Shown here piece after piece: positions 1 through 6,117 of a DNA stretch of 15,346 nucleotides. Position numbers and translations under genes: made by a program. Positions within the stretch are counted from its first letter, which is position 1; every line of letters starts with the position of its first letter. The DNA is taken from contig CAMDQL010000042.1 of NCBI GenBank assembly GCA_945905915.1, forward strand, positions 1 through 15,346, given 5' to 3'. The notes beneath the pieces were generated by a model, which was not told the origin of the DNA, ran no database searches, and saw only the letters and a program-made list of their open reading frames with translations. Origin of the DNA: Flavobacterium psychrophilum. GTDB taxonomy: Bacteria; Bacteroidota; Bacteroidia; Flavobacteriales; Flavobacteriaceae.

Positions 1-1
1 T

Positions 2-73
2 AAAGAAAAGCGACTTAATGCTAAAAAAGTCATGAGTGTTTTGAAACAAAACAGAAAAAAACCAAATTTTTAA
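2..73 (+). CDS. C-terminal tail of upstream gene, possibly ArfB-like ribosome-rescue hydrolase (partial)
   Basis: An open frame enters from the left edge and ends at TAA 71-73, giving a 23-residue tail that is very basic and ends RKKPNF. The pattern KRL-x2-KK followed by spaced K and R and a final RKKP resembles the disordered basic tail of ArfB/ICT1-type peptidyl-tRNA hydrolases, which sits in the mRNA channel of stalled ribosomes. The catalytic GGQ domain would lie outside the window, so this identity is only a guess from the tail. Other basic-tailed proteins remain possible. It runs in the same direction as the receptor downstream, but a separate promoter and riboswitch lie between them. 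Confidence 0.45.
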   Translation, partial: KEKRLNAKKVMSVLKQNRKKPNF

Positions 74-81
74 AAGGTAAG

Positions 82-114
82 CTTGGAATTTTAACCGAAA
101 GAGTTTTATCTTTG
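82..114 (+). promoter_or_regulatory. Bacteroidetes-type promoter of the thiamine receptor
   Basis: TATCTTTG at 107-114 is an exact match to the Bacteroidetes -7 element TAnnTTTG. CTTG at 82-85 is a plausible -33 element with a 21-nt spacer, slightly longer than ideal. Transcription would start at about 120, immediately before the TPP riboswitch, which supports both calls. Confidence 0.7.
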
Positions 115-119
115 TCATG

Positions 120-217
120 TCTCAAAGGGGTGCTTAGATTCTTTCAGAATGACAGATTCAAAGCTGAGATCATACCCATAGAACCTGGGCAGGTAATGCT
201 GCCAAGGAATATAGAGA
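120..217 (+). promoter_or_regulatory. TPP (thiamine pyrophosphate) riboswitch
   Basis: All conserved THI-box blocks are present in order: GGGGTGC (127-133), CTGAGAT (164-170), ACCC (174-177), GAACCTG (181-187), a hairpin GGCAG/CTGCC (188-192 with 199-203) enclosing GTAATG, and AAGGAA (204-209). The closing P1 helix is probably TCTC (120-123) with GAGA (214-217), followed by imperfect pairing. The variable P3 arm is at about 134-160. In this family TPP binding stabilises P1 and turns the downstream gene off. The gene behind it encodes a TonB-dependent receptor, a known arrangement in Bacteroidetes for outer-membrane thiamine uptake. No protein is likely to be made from the short open frame that crosses it. 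Confidence 0.95.
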
Positions 218-232
218 AACCATCACCGATAC

Positions 233-254
233 ATTCCATTAGGAGTGAAGGAAT
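233..254 (+). promoter_or_regulatory. Leader hairpin between riboswitch and receptor
   Basis: ATTCC (233-237) pairs with GGAAT (250-254) around a 12-nt loop. It is followed by TCTCAAA (254-260), a copy of the presumed P1 5' strand (120-126). No U tract follows, so it is not a terminator by itself. It may be part of the expression platform; this role is inferred. Confidence 0.35.
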
Positions 255-295
255 CTCAAAAATTAATTTATTAACCAAGAGTAATTGCCCCTTTT

Positions 296-316
296 ATTCG
301 TAAAACTTTTACGAAT
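296..316 (+). promoter_or_regulatory. Hairpin covering the receptor start codon
   Basis: ATTCGTAAA (296-304) and TTTACGAAT (308-316) form a perfect 9-bp stem with a 3-nt loop. The last two bases of the stem are the A and T of the ATG at 315-317. There is no U tract after it, so it suits control of translation initiation rather than termination. It lies at the end of the TPP riboswitch leader and is the best candidate for its output structure. Confidence 0.6.
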
Positions 317-2501
317 GAAAACTTTACCAAAAAACTGTTGCCGCAAAGGCACAAAGTCGCAAAGAATTTTAAATCTTTTTTCTTTTTTCTTTTTTCTTTT
401 TTCTTTCTCTCAAGAAGCTCAGAAAGACACTACCAAAATCAACACTTTAAACGATGTTATCGTGTCTTCGGTTCGAGCAAAAGACAAAAATCCTATTACG
501 TTTACAAATGTTTCCAAACAAGAAATTGCCCCTCGCAATTTAGGTCAAGACATTCCTGTTTTGTTAAATTATTTACCTTCGGTAGTTACTACAAACGATG
601 CAGGAAATGGTATTGGTTATACGTATATGCGAGTTCGTGGTGCCGATGGTTCCCGAATCAACGTTACCTTAAATGGCGTTCCTTTTAATGATAGTGAAAG
701 TCAAGGTACTTTTTTTGTAAACTTGCCCGATTTTGCTTCGTCATTAGAAAGCGTTCAGTTGCAACGAGGTGTAGGTACATCAACTAATGGAGCCGGTGCT
801 TTTGGTGCGAGTTTAAACCTTCAAACCAAATCATTTCAAGAAAAAGCGTATGCCGAAATTTCAAATTCTGTTGGAAGTTTTGCTTCCCGAAAACATACTT
901 TAGCTTTTGGAACAGGCTTGCATAACAATTTTGAAATGAATGCTCGGATTTCAAATATTGCCTCTGAAGGATTTATTGATAGAGCTTCTTCTAATATGTT
1001 TGGGTACTTTTTCAATGCAAATTATATTACTGAGAAATCCCAAATAAAATTCATGGCTTTTGGCGGAAAAGAAAAAACATATCAGGCTTGGTATGGTATT
1101 GAAGATCCCGAAAAATTACAAAATGATCGAACGTTTAATCCTGCCGGAATGTATACAGATGCATTTGGAAATATCCAATTCTATGATAATGAAACCGATA
1201 ATTATGGACAAAATCATTTTCAATTGCATTGGTCCGAAAAATGGTCTGACAAGTGGATTTCAAATGTAGCATTTCATTATACCATTGGTAAAGGGTATTT
1301 TGAACAATATAGAGAAGATGAAAATTTGGCTGATTATAATTTGCCCTCTTTTAACGGAAACTCAATTTCAGATTTGGTTAGAAAACGATGGTTAGATAAT
1401 GCCTTTTTTGGAACGACCTTTTCGCTAAATTATAAAACAGCAAAAACTGATTTGTTATTTGGAGGAGCAGCCAATCGGTATTTAGGAAATCATTTTGGAG
1501 AAGTAGTTTGGACGCAAAATTATGTTCCAAATGCAAATCGTTATTATGATAATTTTGGAAATAAAGACGATATAAATTTCTACACTAAAGCATCTTATAA
1601 TATTACAAACAAACTGAATTTATTTACCGATTTGCAATATCGAATGGTATTTTATGAAGCTACAAGCGTGAAGTTTTCTGATGTAAATGATACCTTTCGA
1701 TTCTTTAATCCAAAAGCAGGGTTGAGTTATCAATTGAATGATAAAAATGCATTTTATGGTTATTTTGGAATTGCAAACAAAGAGCCAAGACGCGATGATT
1801 ATGAAAATGGAATTGTAAAACCAGAACGTTTGTTTGATTATGAACTGGGTTGGAAATACAACACTAAAAAAGTAAAATTATCAGCCAATGCTTTTTACAT
1901 GAATTATAAAGACCAATTGGTTTTAACGGGTGCTTTGAATGATGTAGGTTCGCCAATTTTTACCAACAGCGGAAAAAGTTATAGAGTAGGATTAGAAGTG
2001 GAGTCTTCAATTGCAATTACAAACAAATTAATATTAAATCCAAATGCAACTTTGAGCCAAAACAAAAACCAAGATTTCTACTTTCAACGAGATGGTGTTT
2101 TGCAAAACTTAGGCAATACAGATATTGCATTTTCTCCAAATTTTGTTTTCGGAAATCAATTGGTTTATTTACCAACAAAAGATTTTCAAATATCATTTTT
2201 ATCCAAATTTGTAAGCGAGCAATATATGGGAAATATCGATTCCAACCGATCTAAATTGGACGCCTATTTTGTAAATGACTTGAATATAAATTATGAATGG
2301 AAACTAAACAAAGGGATACAATCTATTGTTTTTTCAAGTTTAGTTAACAATATTTTCAATTTAGAGTACGAATCTAATGGTTATTTTTATACTTATGATG
2401 ATGATTGGAGTACTCCAGGAAGCACCACTACAATGGAAGGAACGGGTTATTACCCACAAGCAGGAATAAATTTTCTATTAGGAGTAAACTTGAAATTTTA
2501 A
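315..2501 (+). CDS. TonB-dependent outer-membrane receptor, probable thiamine/thiamine-precursor transporter
   Basis: The protein has 728 residues from ATG 315. Upstream TTG codons are less likely starts, and the ATG is followed by a signal peptide (basic residues 1-17, hydrophobic core about 18-31, likely cut near SFS|QEAQ). A possible TonB box is at LNDVIVSS (about 45-52). A plug domain (about 45-165) has the usual MRVRGADGSRINVTLNGVP and QLQRGVG signatures. The rest is a beta-barrel rich in alternating aromatic strands, ending in Phe. No N-terminal carboxypeptidase-like domain and no SusD partner is present, so it is not a SusC-type receptor. Substrate is inferred from the TPP riboswitch in its leader: thiamine or a related pyrimidine/thiazole compound, with energy supplied by TonB-ExbBD. 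The signal-peptide core is encoded by a CTTTTTT heptamer repeat. Its TAA overlaps the stop of the convergent lipoprotein gene. Confidence 0.92.
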   Translation: MKTLPKNCCRKGTKSQRILNLFSFFFFLFSFSQEAQKDTTKINTLNDVIVSSVRAKDKNPITFTNVSKQEIAPRNLGQDIPVLLNYLPSVVTTNDAGNGIGYTYMRVRGADGSRINVTLNGVPFNDSESQGTFFVNLPDFASSLESVQLQRGVGTSTNGAGAFGASLNLQTKSFQEKAYAEISNSVGSFASRKHTLAFGTGLHNNFEMNARISNIASEGFIDRASSNMFGYFFNANYITEKSQIKFMAFGGKEKTYQAWYGIEDPEKLQNDRTFNPAGMYTDAFGNIQFYDNETDNYGQNHFQLHWSEKWSDKWISNVAFHYTIGKGYFEQYREDENLADYNLPSFNGNSISDLVRKRWLDNAFFGTTFSLNYKTAKTDLLFGGAANRYLGNHFGEVVWTQNYVPNANRYYDNFGNKDDINFYTKASYNITNKLNLFTDLQYRMVFYEATSVKFSDVNDTFRFFNPKAGLSYQLNDKNAFYGYFGIANKEPRRDDYENGIVKPERLFDYELGWKYNTKKVKLSANAFYMNYKDQLVLTGALNDVGSPIFTNSGKSYRVGLEVESSIAITNKLILNPNATLSQNKNQDFYFQRDGVLQNLGNTDIAFSPNFVFGNQLVYLPTKDFQISFLSKFVSEQYMGNIDSNRSKLDAYFVNDLNINYEWKLNKGIQSIVFSSLVNNIFNLEYESNGYFYTYDDDWSTPGSTTTMEGTGYYPQAGINFLLGVNLKF
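342..365 (+). repeat. Three octamers of NNCAAAGN in the receptor 5' end
   Basis: CGCAAAGG (342-349), CACAAAGT (350-357) and CGCAAAGA (358-365) form an imperfect tandem repeat. It encodes residues 10-17 (RKGTKSQR), the basic n-region of the signal peptide. As far as I recall, similar CGCAAAG strings recur between genes in Flavobacterium; that could not be checked here. Confidence 0.6.
375..402 (+). repeat. Four perfect CTTTTTT heptamers inside the receptor signal-peptide codons
   Basis: Units lie at 375-381, 382-388, 389-395 and 396-402, followed by the related CTTTCTCTC. They encode residues 21-30 (LFSFFFFLFS), the hydrophobic core of the signal peptide. Seven is not a multiple of three, so gain or loss of one unit would shift the frame and leave only a short alternate product. 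Confidence 0.85.
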
Positions 2502-2920
2502 TTGTAAACGCGTAAATTAAAATTGTCTAATTGTTCCACTCGGTACTGTTTCATAGGATATTGCATACCTTGGGCCTGACCCGAAAATAAACTGTAGGAA
2601 ACATTATCACAAGGACAAATCACATTAATACCGTTTAATGTCATGGTTGAACAACTAGTTAATGCTTGGTTTGGACAAGCTGCATCAAATGCTACATATC
2701 CGCCTCCGGTGTTAAACACAAAAACACCTCTTATGCCCGTATTTCCAGCATTGACATACACGGCATTACTTGGAAATTGTAAACTACTGTACTGAGGTAA
2801 GCTCATATTAATGTTATAGGCAAATGAATAATTTGGTAAATAAGGATTATTATTGCTAAAATTATCTTTATCGCAACCCATAAATACAAGTAGAAAAGTA
2901 AAAAGAATATATTTCTTCAT
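2498..2920 (-). CDS. Lipoprotein with Rieske-like fold lacking the histidine ligands
   Basis: A 140-residue protein with a lipoprotein signal: hydrophobic residues 4-14 and the lipobox VFMGC with Cys16 as the lipidated residue. The C-terminal half has the layout of a Rieske [2Fe-2S] domain, with DAACPNQ followed by ICPCDNVSYSLFSGQ. However, the usual Cys-x-His pairs are replaced: the first motif reads CPN and the second CPCD. A normal Rieske cluster is therefore unlikely. The extra cysteines (CS, CPC) could form a disulfide or bind something else. Related lipoproteins seem common in flavobacteria, but I know of no assigned function. It is divergent from greA with its own -7 element, and convergent with the receptor, sharing TTAA as both stops. 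Confidence 0.8.
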   Translation of the reverse strand: MKKYILFTFLLVFMGCDKDNFSNNNPYLPNYSFAYNINMSLPQYSSLQFPSNAVYVNAGNTGIRGVFVFNTGGGYVAFDAACPNQALTSCSTMTLNGINVICPCDNVSYSLFSGQAQGMQYPMKQYRVEQLDNFNLRVYN

Positions 2921-2944
2921 AGAACATGCAGATCAATTAAAAAA

Positions 2945-2952
2945 CAAATTTA
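2945..2952 (-). promoter_or_regulatory. -7 promoter element of the lipoprotein gene
   Basis: On the minus strand this reads TAAATTTG, matching TAnnTTTG, 24 bases upstream of the ATG. No convincing -33 element lies at the normal spacing. Confidence 0.45.
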
Positions 2953-3012
2953 ATTAATTACTTTCGACATAACATTATACAATGTCATAAATTAATATTA
3001 AAAATAAATTAC

Positions 3013-3020
3013 TATCTTTG
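3013..3020 (+). promoter_or_regulatory. -7 promoter element of greA
   Basis: TATCTTTG is an exact TAnnTTTG match and identical to the elements before the receptor and the flavin reductase. The start of transcription would be about 3027. No clear -33 TTTG is seen. Confidence 0.6.
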
Positions 3021-3028
3021 TGAGAAGG

Positions 3029-3051
3029 AATCCCATCAGGTGGGATTTTTT
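3029..3051 (+). terminator. Terminator-like hairpin in the greA leader
   Basis: AATCCCA (3029-3035) pairs with TGGGATT (3041-3047) around TCAGG, followed at once by a run of T to 3051. It has the form of an intrinsic terminator but lies between the predicted greA start of transcription and the greA ATG at 3075. The only other nearby gene is transcribed away from it, so it cannot serve that gene. It may act as an attenuator of greA. Confidence 0.6.
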
Positions 3052-3074
3052 CTATTTATATAAATGATGAAGTT

Positions 3075-3551
3075 ATGAGTACAGTATCTTATTACACAGC
3101 AGAAGGATTAAAAAAATTAAGAGACGAATTAGACCAGCTAAAGAGCATAGAAAGACCTAAGGCATCACAAGCTATTGCTGAAGCTAGAGATAAAGGTGAC
3201 TTGTCTGAAAATGCAGAATATGATGCAGCTAAGGAAGCTCAAGGGCTTTTAGAGATGCGTATTTCTAAAATGGAAGAAGTAGTTTCTAATGCGCGTTTAA
3301 TTGATGAATCACAACTTGATTTATCAAAAGCACTTGTCTTGTCTACCGTAAAAATAAAAAATCAAACAAACGGTATGGAAATGACCTATACCTTAGTTGC
3401 CGAAAGCGAAGCCGATTTAAAAACAGGCAAAATTTCGGTAACATCACCAATTGGAAAGGGACTTTTAGGCAAATCTGTTGGAGAAACTGCAGAGATAAAT
3501 GTGCCAAATGGCGTATTAAAATTTGAAGTATTAGAAATTTCTAGAGACTAA
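3075..3551 (+). CDS. greA: Transcription elongation factor GreA
   Basis: GreA enters the secondary channel of RNA polymerase and stimulates cleavage of backtracked RNA. At 158 residues it matches the family length. The N-terminal coiled-coil (about 8-76) carries the tip motif ARDKGDLSENAEYDAA with the acidic pair D42 and E45 that help hold the catalytic metal. The C-terminal FKBP-like domain (about 82-158) shows SPIGKGLLGKSVGE. The start ATG gives the normal family N-terminus, YYTAEGLKKLRDEL. It is the first gene of a two-gene operon: the HIT gene begins 3 nt after its stop. The leader holds a terminator-like hairpin that could regulate it. Confidence 0.97.
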   Translation: MSTVSYYTAEGLKKLRDELDQLKSIERPKASQAIAEARDKGDLSENAEYDAAKEAQGLLEMRISKMEEVVSNARLIDESQLDLSKALVLSTVKIKNQTNGMEMTYTLVAESEADLKTGKISVTSPIGKGLLGKSVGETAEINVPNGVLKFEVLEISRD

Positions 3552-3554
3552 ATT

Positions 3555-3944
3555 ATGTCTAGTATTTTTACCAAAATAGTTAGTGGAGAAATTCCTTGTT
3601 ATAAAATTGCTGAAGATGAAAATTATTTGGCTTTTTTAGATGTAAATCCCAATGCAAAAGGGCATACCTTGTGTATTCCAAAACAAGAGATTAACAAAAT
3701 CTTTGATATGGAAGAAGAACACTATTTAGGATTAATGAAGTTTTCTAGAAAAGTAGCTAAAGCAATTGAAAAATCGGTTGAATGCAAACGAATTGGAGTG
3801 GCAGTAGTAGGATTAGAAGTACCGCATGTTCACGTGCATTTAATTCCGCTTCAAGATATGGACGATATGCGTTTTCAACGAAAAACAAGTTTATCTCCAG
3901 AAGAATTTCAAGAATTAGCCACTAAAATTGCTAATAACATATAA
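3555..3944 (+). CDS. HIT family protein (histidine triad nucleotide hydrolase)
   Basis: A 129-residue HIT-domain protein spanning the whole domain. The catalytic triad motif is PHVHVHLIP with H91, H93 and H95. An earlier conserved segment is FLDVNPNAKGHTLCIPK (residues 27-43). Family members hydrolyse purine nucleoside phosphoramidates or adenylylated compounds via a histidine-AMP intermediate; the exact substrate cannot be told from sequence. It lies 3 nt after greA and is almost certainly cotranscribed and perhaps translationally coupled. Its stop codon is embedded in the downstream bidirectional terminator. The canonical fold and length suggest an Hint-like member rather than GalT or Fhit, but this is inference. 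Confidence 0.93.
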   Translation: MSSIFTKIVSGEIPCYKIAEDENYLAFLDVNPNAKGHTLCIPKQEINKIFDMEEEHYLGLMKFSRKVAKAIEKSVECKRIGVAVVGLEVPHVHVHLIPLQDMDDMRFQRKTSLSPEEFQELATKIANNI

Positions 3945-3975
3945 AAAAAATCCCGAGATAATCGGGATTTTTTTT
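3943..3975. terminator. Bidirectional intrinsic terminator
   Basis: TCCCGA (3951-3956) pairs with TCGGGA (3962-3967), loop GATAA. It is flanked by eight A (3943-3950) and eight T (3968-3975), so it can end transcription in both directions. It overlaps the stop codons of the HIT gene and of the convergent kinase gene. Confidence 0.93.
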
Positions 3976-5122
3976 ATATTGATTTATAACTTATTTGTAT
4001 GGTAGTTCCTTTGCCAATTTCTGAATGCGCCACTTTAATTTTCCCTTTGTGATATTCATGGACAATCCGCTTAGTTAATGACAATCCGAGTCCCCAACCG
4101 CGTTTTTTAGTAGTAAATCCAGGTTCAAATATTTTTTGGAATTGATTTTTCGGAATTCCTTTTCCAGTATCCGTAATCTTAATTTTAACGATATTCTCTA
4201 ATTCCGAAATGGCAATATCTAAATGACCTTTTCCTCTCATGGCATCAATAGCATTTTTCACTAAATTTTCAATCGTCCAGCTATGTAAAGAAGGATTCAA
4301 AGCTACATAAATAGGATAATCTGGAGCTGAAAAGGTAAATATAATCTGTTTTGAAACTCTTGTTTGTAAATAATCTAGTGCGTTTTTTGTCTCTTGAATA
4401 AGGTCTCTTTTATCTAAAATAGGCTCACTACCAATTTTTGAAAATCGATCAGTTATTGTTTGTAATCGATTAATATCTTTTTCAATTTCAGAGACGGTAC
4501 TTTCTTCAATATTTTCTAATTTTAGTATTTCAACCCAACCAATCAAGGAGGATAATGGCGTGCCAATTTGATGTGCTGTTTCCTTTGCCATACCTGCCCA
4601 AAGTTTATTTTGAGTAGACATTTTTGTTGCTTTATAGAAGTTATAAACTACCGCGCCAAATAATATGATAATCAACAATAAAGCAATAGGATAATACTTT
4701 AATTTATTTAATAAGGGTGAATCGCCATAGTAAACCAATTGATATTCGTTTTTTGAGCGCTCAATTTTTATGGGTTGATTATCGTTTTTTATTGAATTAA
4801 AATACTTTTTTAAAGAAATTGTGTCGTTTGATATTGCTTCGTCTATATTATTAAAATCAATAATACTATCTTTTCGATCTGTAATAAATATCGGAATGGT
4901 GTTGTTTTTACTGATGATTTTAAGCGGTAAATCTAAATCTGAATTTTCGTTTGCATTGGCAATGCTTGTTAATGCAGTAGCCCAAAATTCCATTTTTGAA
5001 CGTTCTTCATTTTTAAATATTTGAAAAAAATTATAGGTGTTCCAAAGTATTAAAAGTACAATGAAAAAGGAAGCAATAATTATAAACCAACGGGTTAAAT
5101 TTCGTCTTTCAGAAAACTGCAT
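3974..5122 (-). CDS. Membrane sensor histidine kinase (orphan)
   Basis: ATG at 5122 gives 382 residues; a TTG just before it is a less likely start. TM1 lies at about 11-35 and TM2 at about 145-163, enclosing a periplasmic sensor region of about 110 residues with no recognised domain. The cytoplasmic part has a dimerisation/H-box, KETAHQIGTPLSSLIGW, with the phosphoacceptor His at about 184. The HATPase domain follows, with N-box ENLVKNAIDAM, G1 DTGKGIP, F-box FEPGFTT and G2 GWGLGLSL. It should autophosphorylate and pass phosphate to a response regulator, but none is adjacent; both neighbours are unrelated. Signal and target are unknown. It is convergent with greA-HIT and shares their terminator. 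It is divergent from the flavin reductase gene, with about 108 bases between the starts. Confidence 0.93.
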   Translation of the reverse strand: MQFSERRNLTRWFIIIASFFIVLLILWNTYNFFQIFKNEERSKMEFWATALTSIANANENSDLDLPLKIISKNNTIPIFITDRKDSIIDFNNIDEAISNDTISLKKYFNSIKNDNQPIKIERSKNEYQLVYYGDSPLLNKLKYYPIALLLIIILFGAVVYNFYKATKMSTQNKLWAGMAKETAHQIGTPLSSLIGWVEILKLENIEESTVSEIEKDINRLQTITDRFSKIGSEPILDKRDLIQETKNALDYLQTRVSKQIIFTFSAPDYPIYVALNPSLHSWTIENLVKNAIDAMRGKGHLDIAISELENIVKIKITDTGKGIPKNQFQKIFEPGFTTKKRGWGLGLSLTKRIVHEYHKGKIKVAHSEIGKGTTIQISYKSI

Positions 5123-5173
5123 CAATTATGTTTTGATGTAAAAATACTAAAAAGCATTTTAAAATTGATACTT

Positions 5174-5189
5174 GTTCATGTAAATGAAC
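5174..5189 (+). promoter_or_regulatory. Inverted repeat in the kinase / flavin reductase divergent region
   Basis: GTTCAT (5174-5179) and ATGAAC (5184-5189) form a perfect 6-bp palindrome around GTAA. It sits about 15 bases upstream of the -7 element of the flavin reductase gene, where a regulator could bind. No protein is known for it. Confidence 0.35.
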
Positions 5190-5203
5190 TTGTATTTGTT
5201 TGC

Positions 5204-5211
5204 TATCTTTG
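5204..5211 (+). promoter_or_regulatory. -7 promoter element of the flavin reductase gene
   Basis: TATCTTTG, an exact TAnnTTTG match 19 bases before the ATG, which leaves a very short leader. No -33 element at the expected spacing is convincing. Confidence 0.6.
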
Positions 5212-5230
5212 TAAAAAATAAAGTTTAGCT

Positions 5231-6106
5231 ATGTTAAGCATTGATCCAAAAGAAATAGCACCAGCAAAATTACAAGGATATTTACAGAGTGCTGTGGCAC
5301 CAAGGCCAATTGCATTTGCAAGTACATTAGATAACTATGGAAATCCAAATTTATCGCCTTTTAGTTTCTTTAATGTTTTTAGTTCAAATCCGCCCATTTT
5401 AATTTTTTCACCTGCAAGACGTGTGCGAGATAATACAACAAAACATACACTAATTAATGCCCAAAACACTAAGGAAGTGGTTATTAATGTTGTGAATTAT
5501 GAGATGGTACAGCAAATGTCATTATCAAGCACAGAATATCCAGATGGTGTTAATGAGTTTGAAAAAGCCGGATTTACAATGTTAGCATCTGATAAAGTAA
5601 GCCCTTTTCGCGTTGCCGAAAGTCCGGTGCAATTTGAATGTAAAATTAACGAAGTAATTGCTTTAGGTGACCAAGGCGGTGCTGGAAATTTAGTAATTTG
5701 CGAAGTAGTTAAAATTCATATTAATGAAGCTGTTTTAGATGCAACAGGAATGATTGACCAACACAAAATAGATTTGGTTGCCCGAATGGGAGCAAATTGG
5801 TATAGTCGATCTAATGTAGGTATGTTTGAAGTAGAAAAGCCCTTAACGACTTTGGGAATTGGAGTAGATATGATTCCCGATTTTATCAAAGAGAGTGGTT
5901 ATTTTGACGGAAATGATTTTGGTAAATTAGGAAATATAGAAAATATACCAAACGAAGAAGAAATTGCTATATTTGTAAAAGAAAATTTTGAAGTTAAAGC
6001 CGTTTTAAGTGCTGATGACATGCATACAAAATTTCAAAAAGCAAAAGAATATGTAGACAACGGAAGAGCTATTGATGCTTGGAAATTGTTATTAGCCAAA
6101 AAATAA
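5231..6106 (+). CDS. Flavin reductase family protein (FMN-binding split barrel)
   Basis: A 291-residue protein of the flavin reductase-like (DIM6/NTAB) family. The FMN-binding split-barrel covers about residues 12-175, with the family signature around SAVAPRPIAFAS (residues 20-31) and NLSPFSFFNVFSSNPP (39-54). Later segments ending near ARMGANWYSR match the long form of this family. Members bind FMN and either reduce free flavin or use it on small substrates; which applies cannot be decided. The C-terminal 100 residues or so are less conserved and may be a lineage extension. It is followed after 11 nt by the DUF3127 gene, so the two probably form an operon ending at the terminator near 6529-6562. 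Confidence 0.88.
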   Translation: MLSIDPKEIAPAKLQGYLQSAVAPRPIAFASTLDNYGNPNLSPFSFFNVFSSNPPILIFSPARRVRDNTTKHTLINAQNTKEVVINVVNYEMVQQMSLSSTEYPDGVNEFEKAGFTMLASDKVSPFRVAESPVQFECKINEVIALGDQGGAGNLVICEVVKIHINEAVLDATGMIDQHKIDLVARMGANWYSRSNVGMFEVEKPLTTLGIGVDMIPDFIKESGYFDGNDFGKLGNIENIPNEEEIAIFVKENFEVKAVLSADDMHTKFQKAKEYVDNGRAIDAWKLLLAKK

Positions 6107-6117
6107 ATTTAAGTATT

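Noticed and set aside
112..303. Short open frame across the leader of the receptor gene
   Set aside because: It lies over the conserved core of the TPP riboswitch and has no protein-like features.
338..688. Alternate-frame open frame inside the receptor gene
   Set aside because: It starts at TTG and runs within a clearly coding frame. It matters only as the product of a repeat-length frameshift.
315..2501. SusC-type glycan receptor
   Set aside because: There is no SusD gene next to it and no N-terminal carboxypeptidase-like domain, and the TPP riboswitch points to vitamin uptake.
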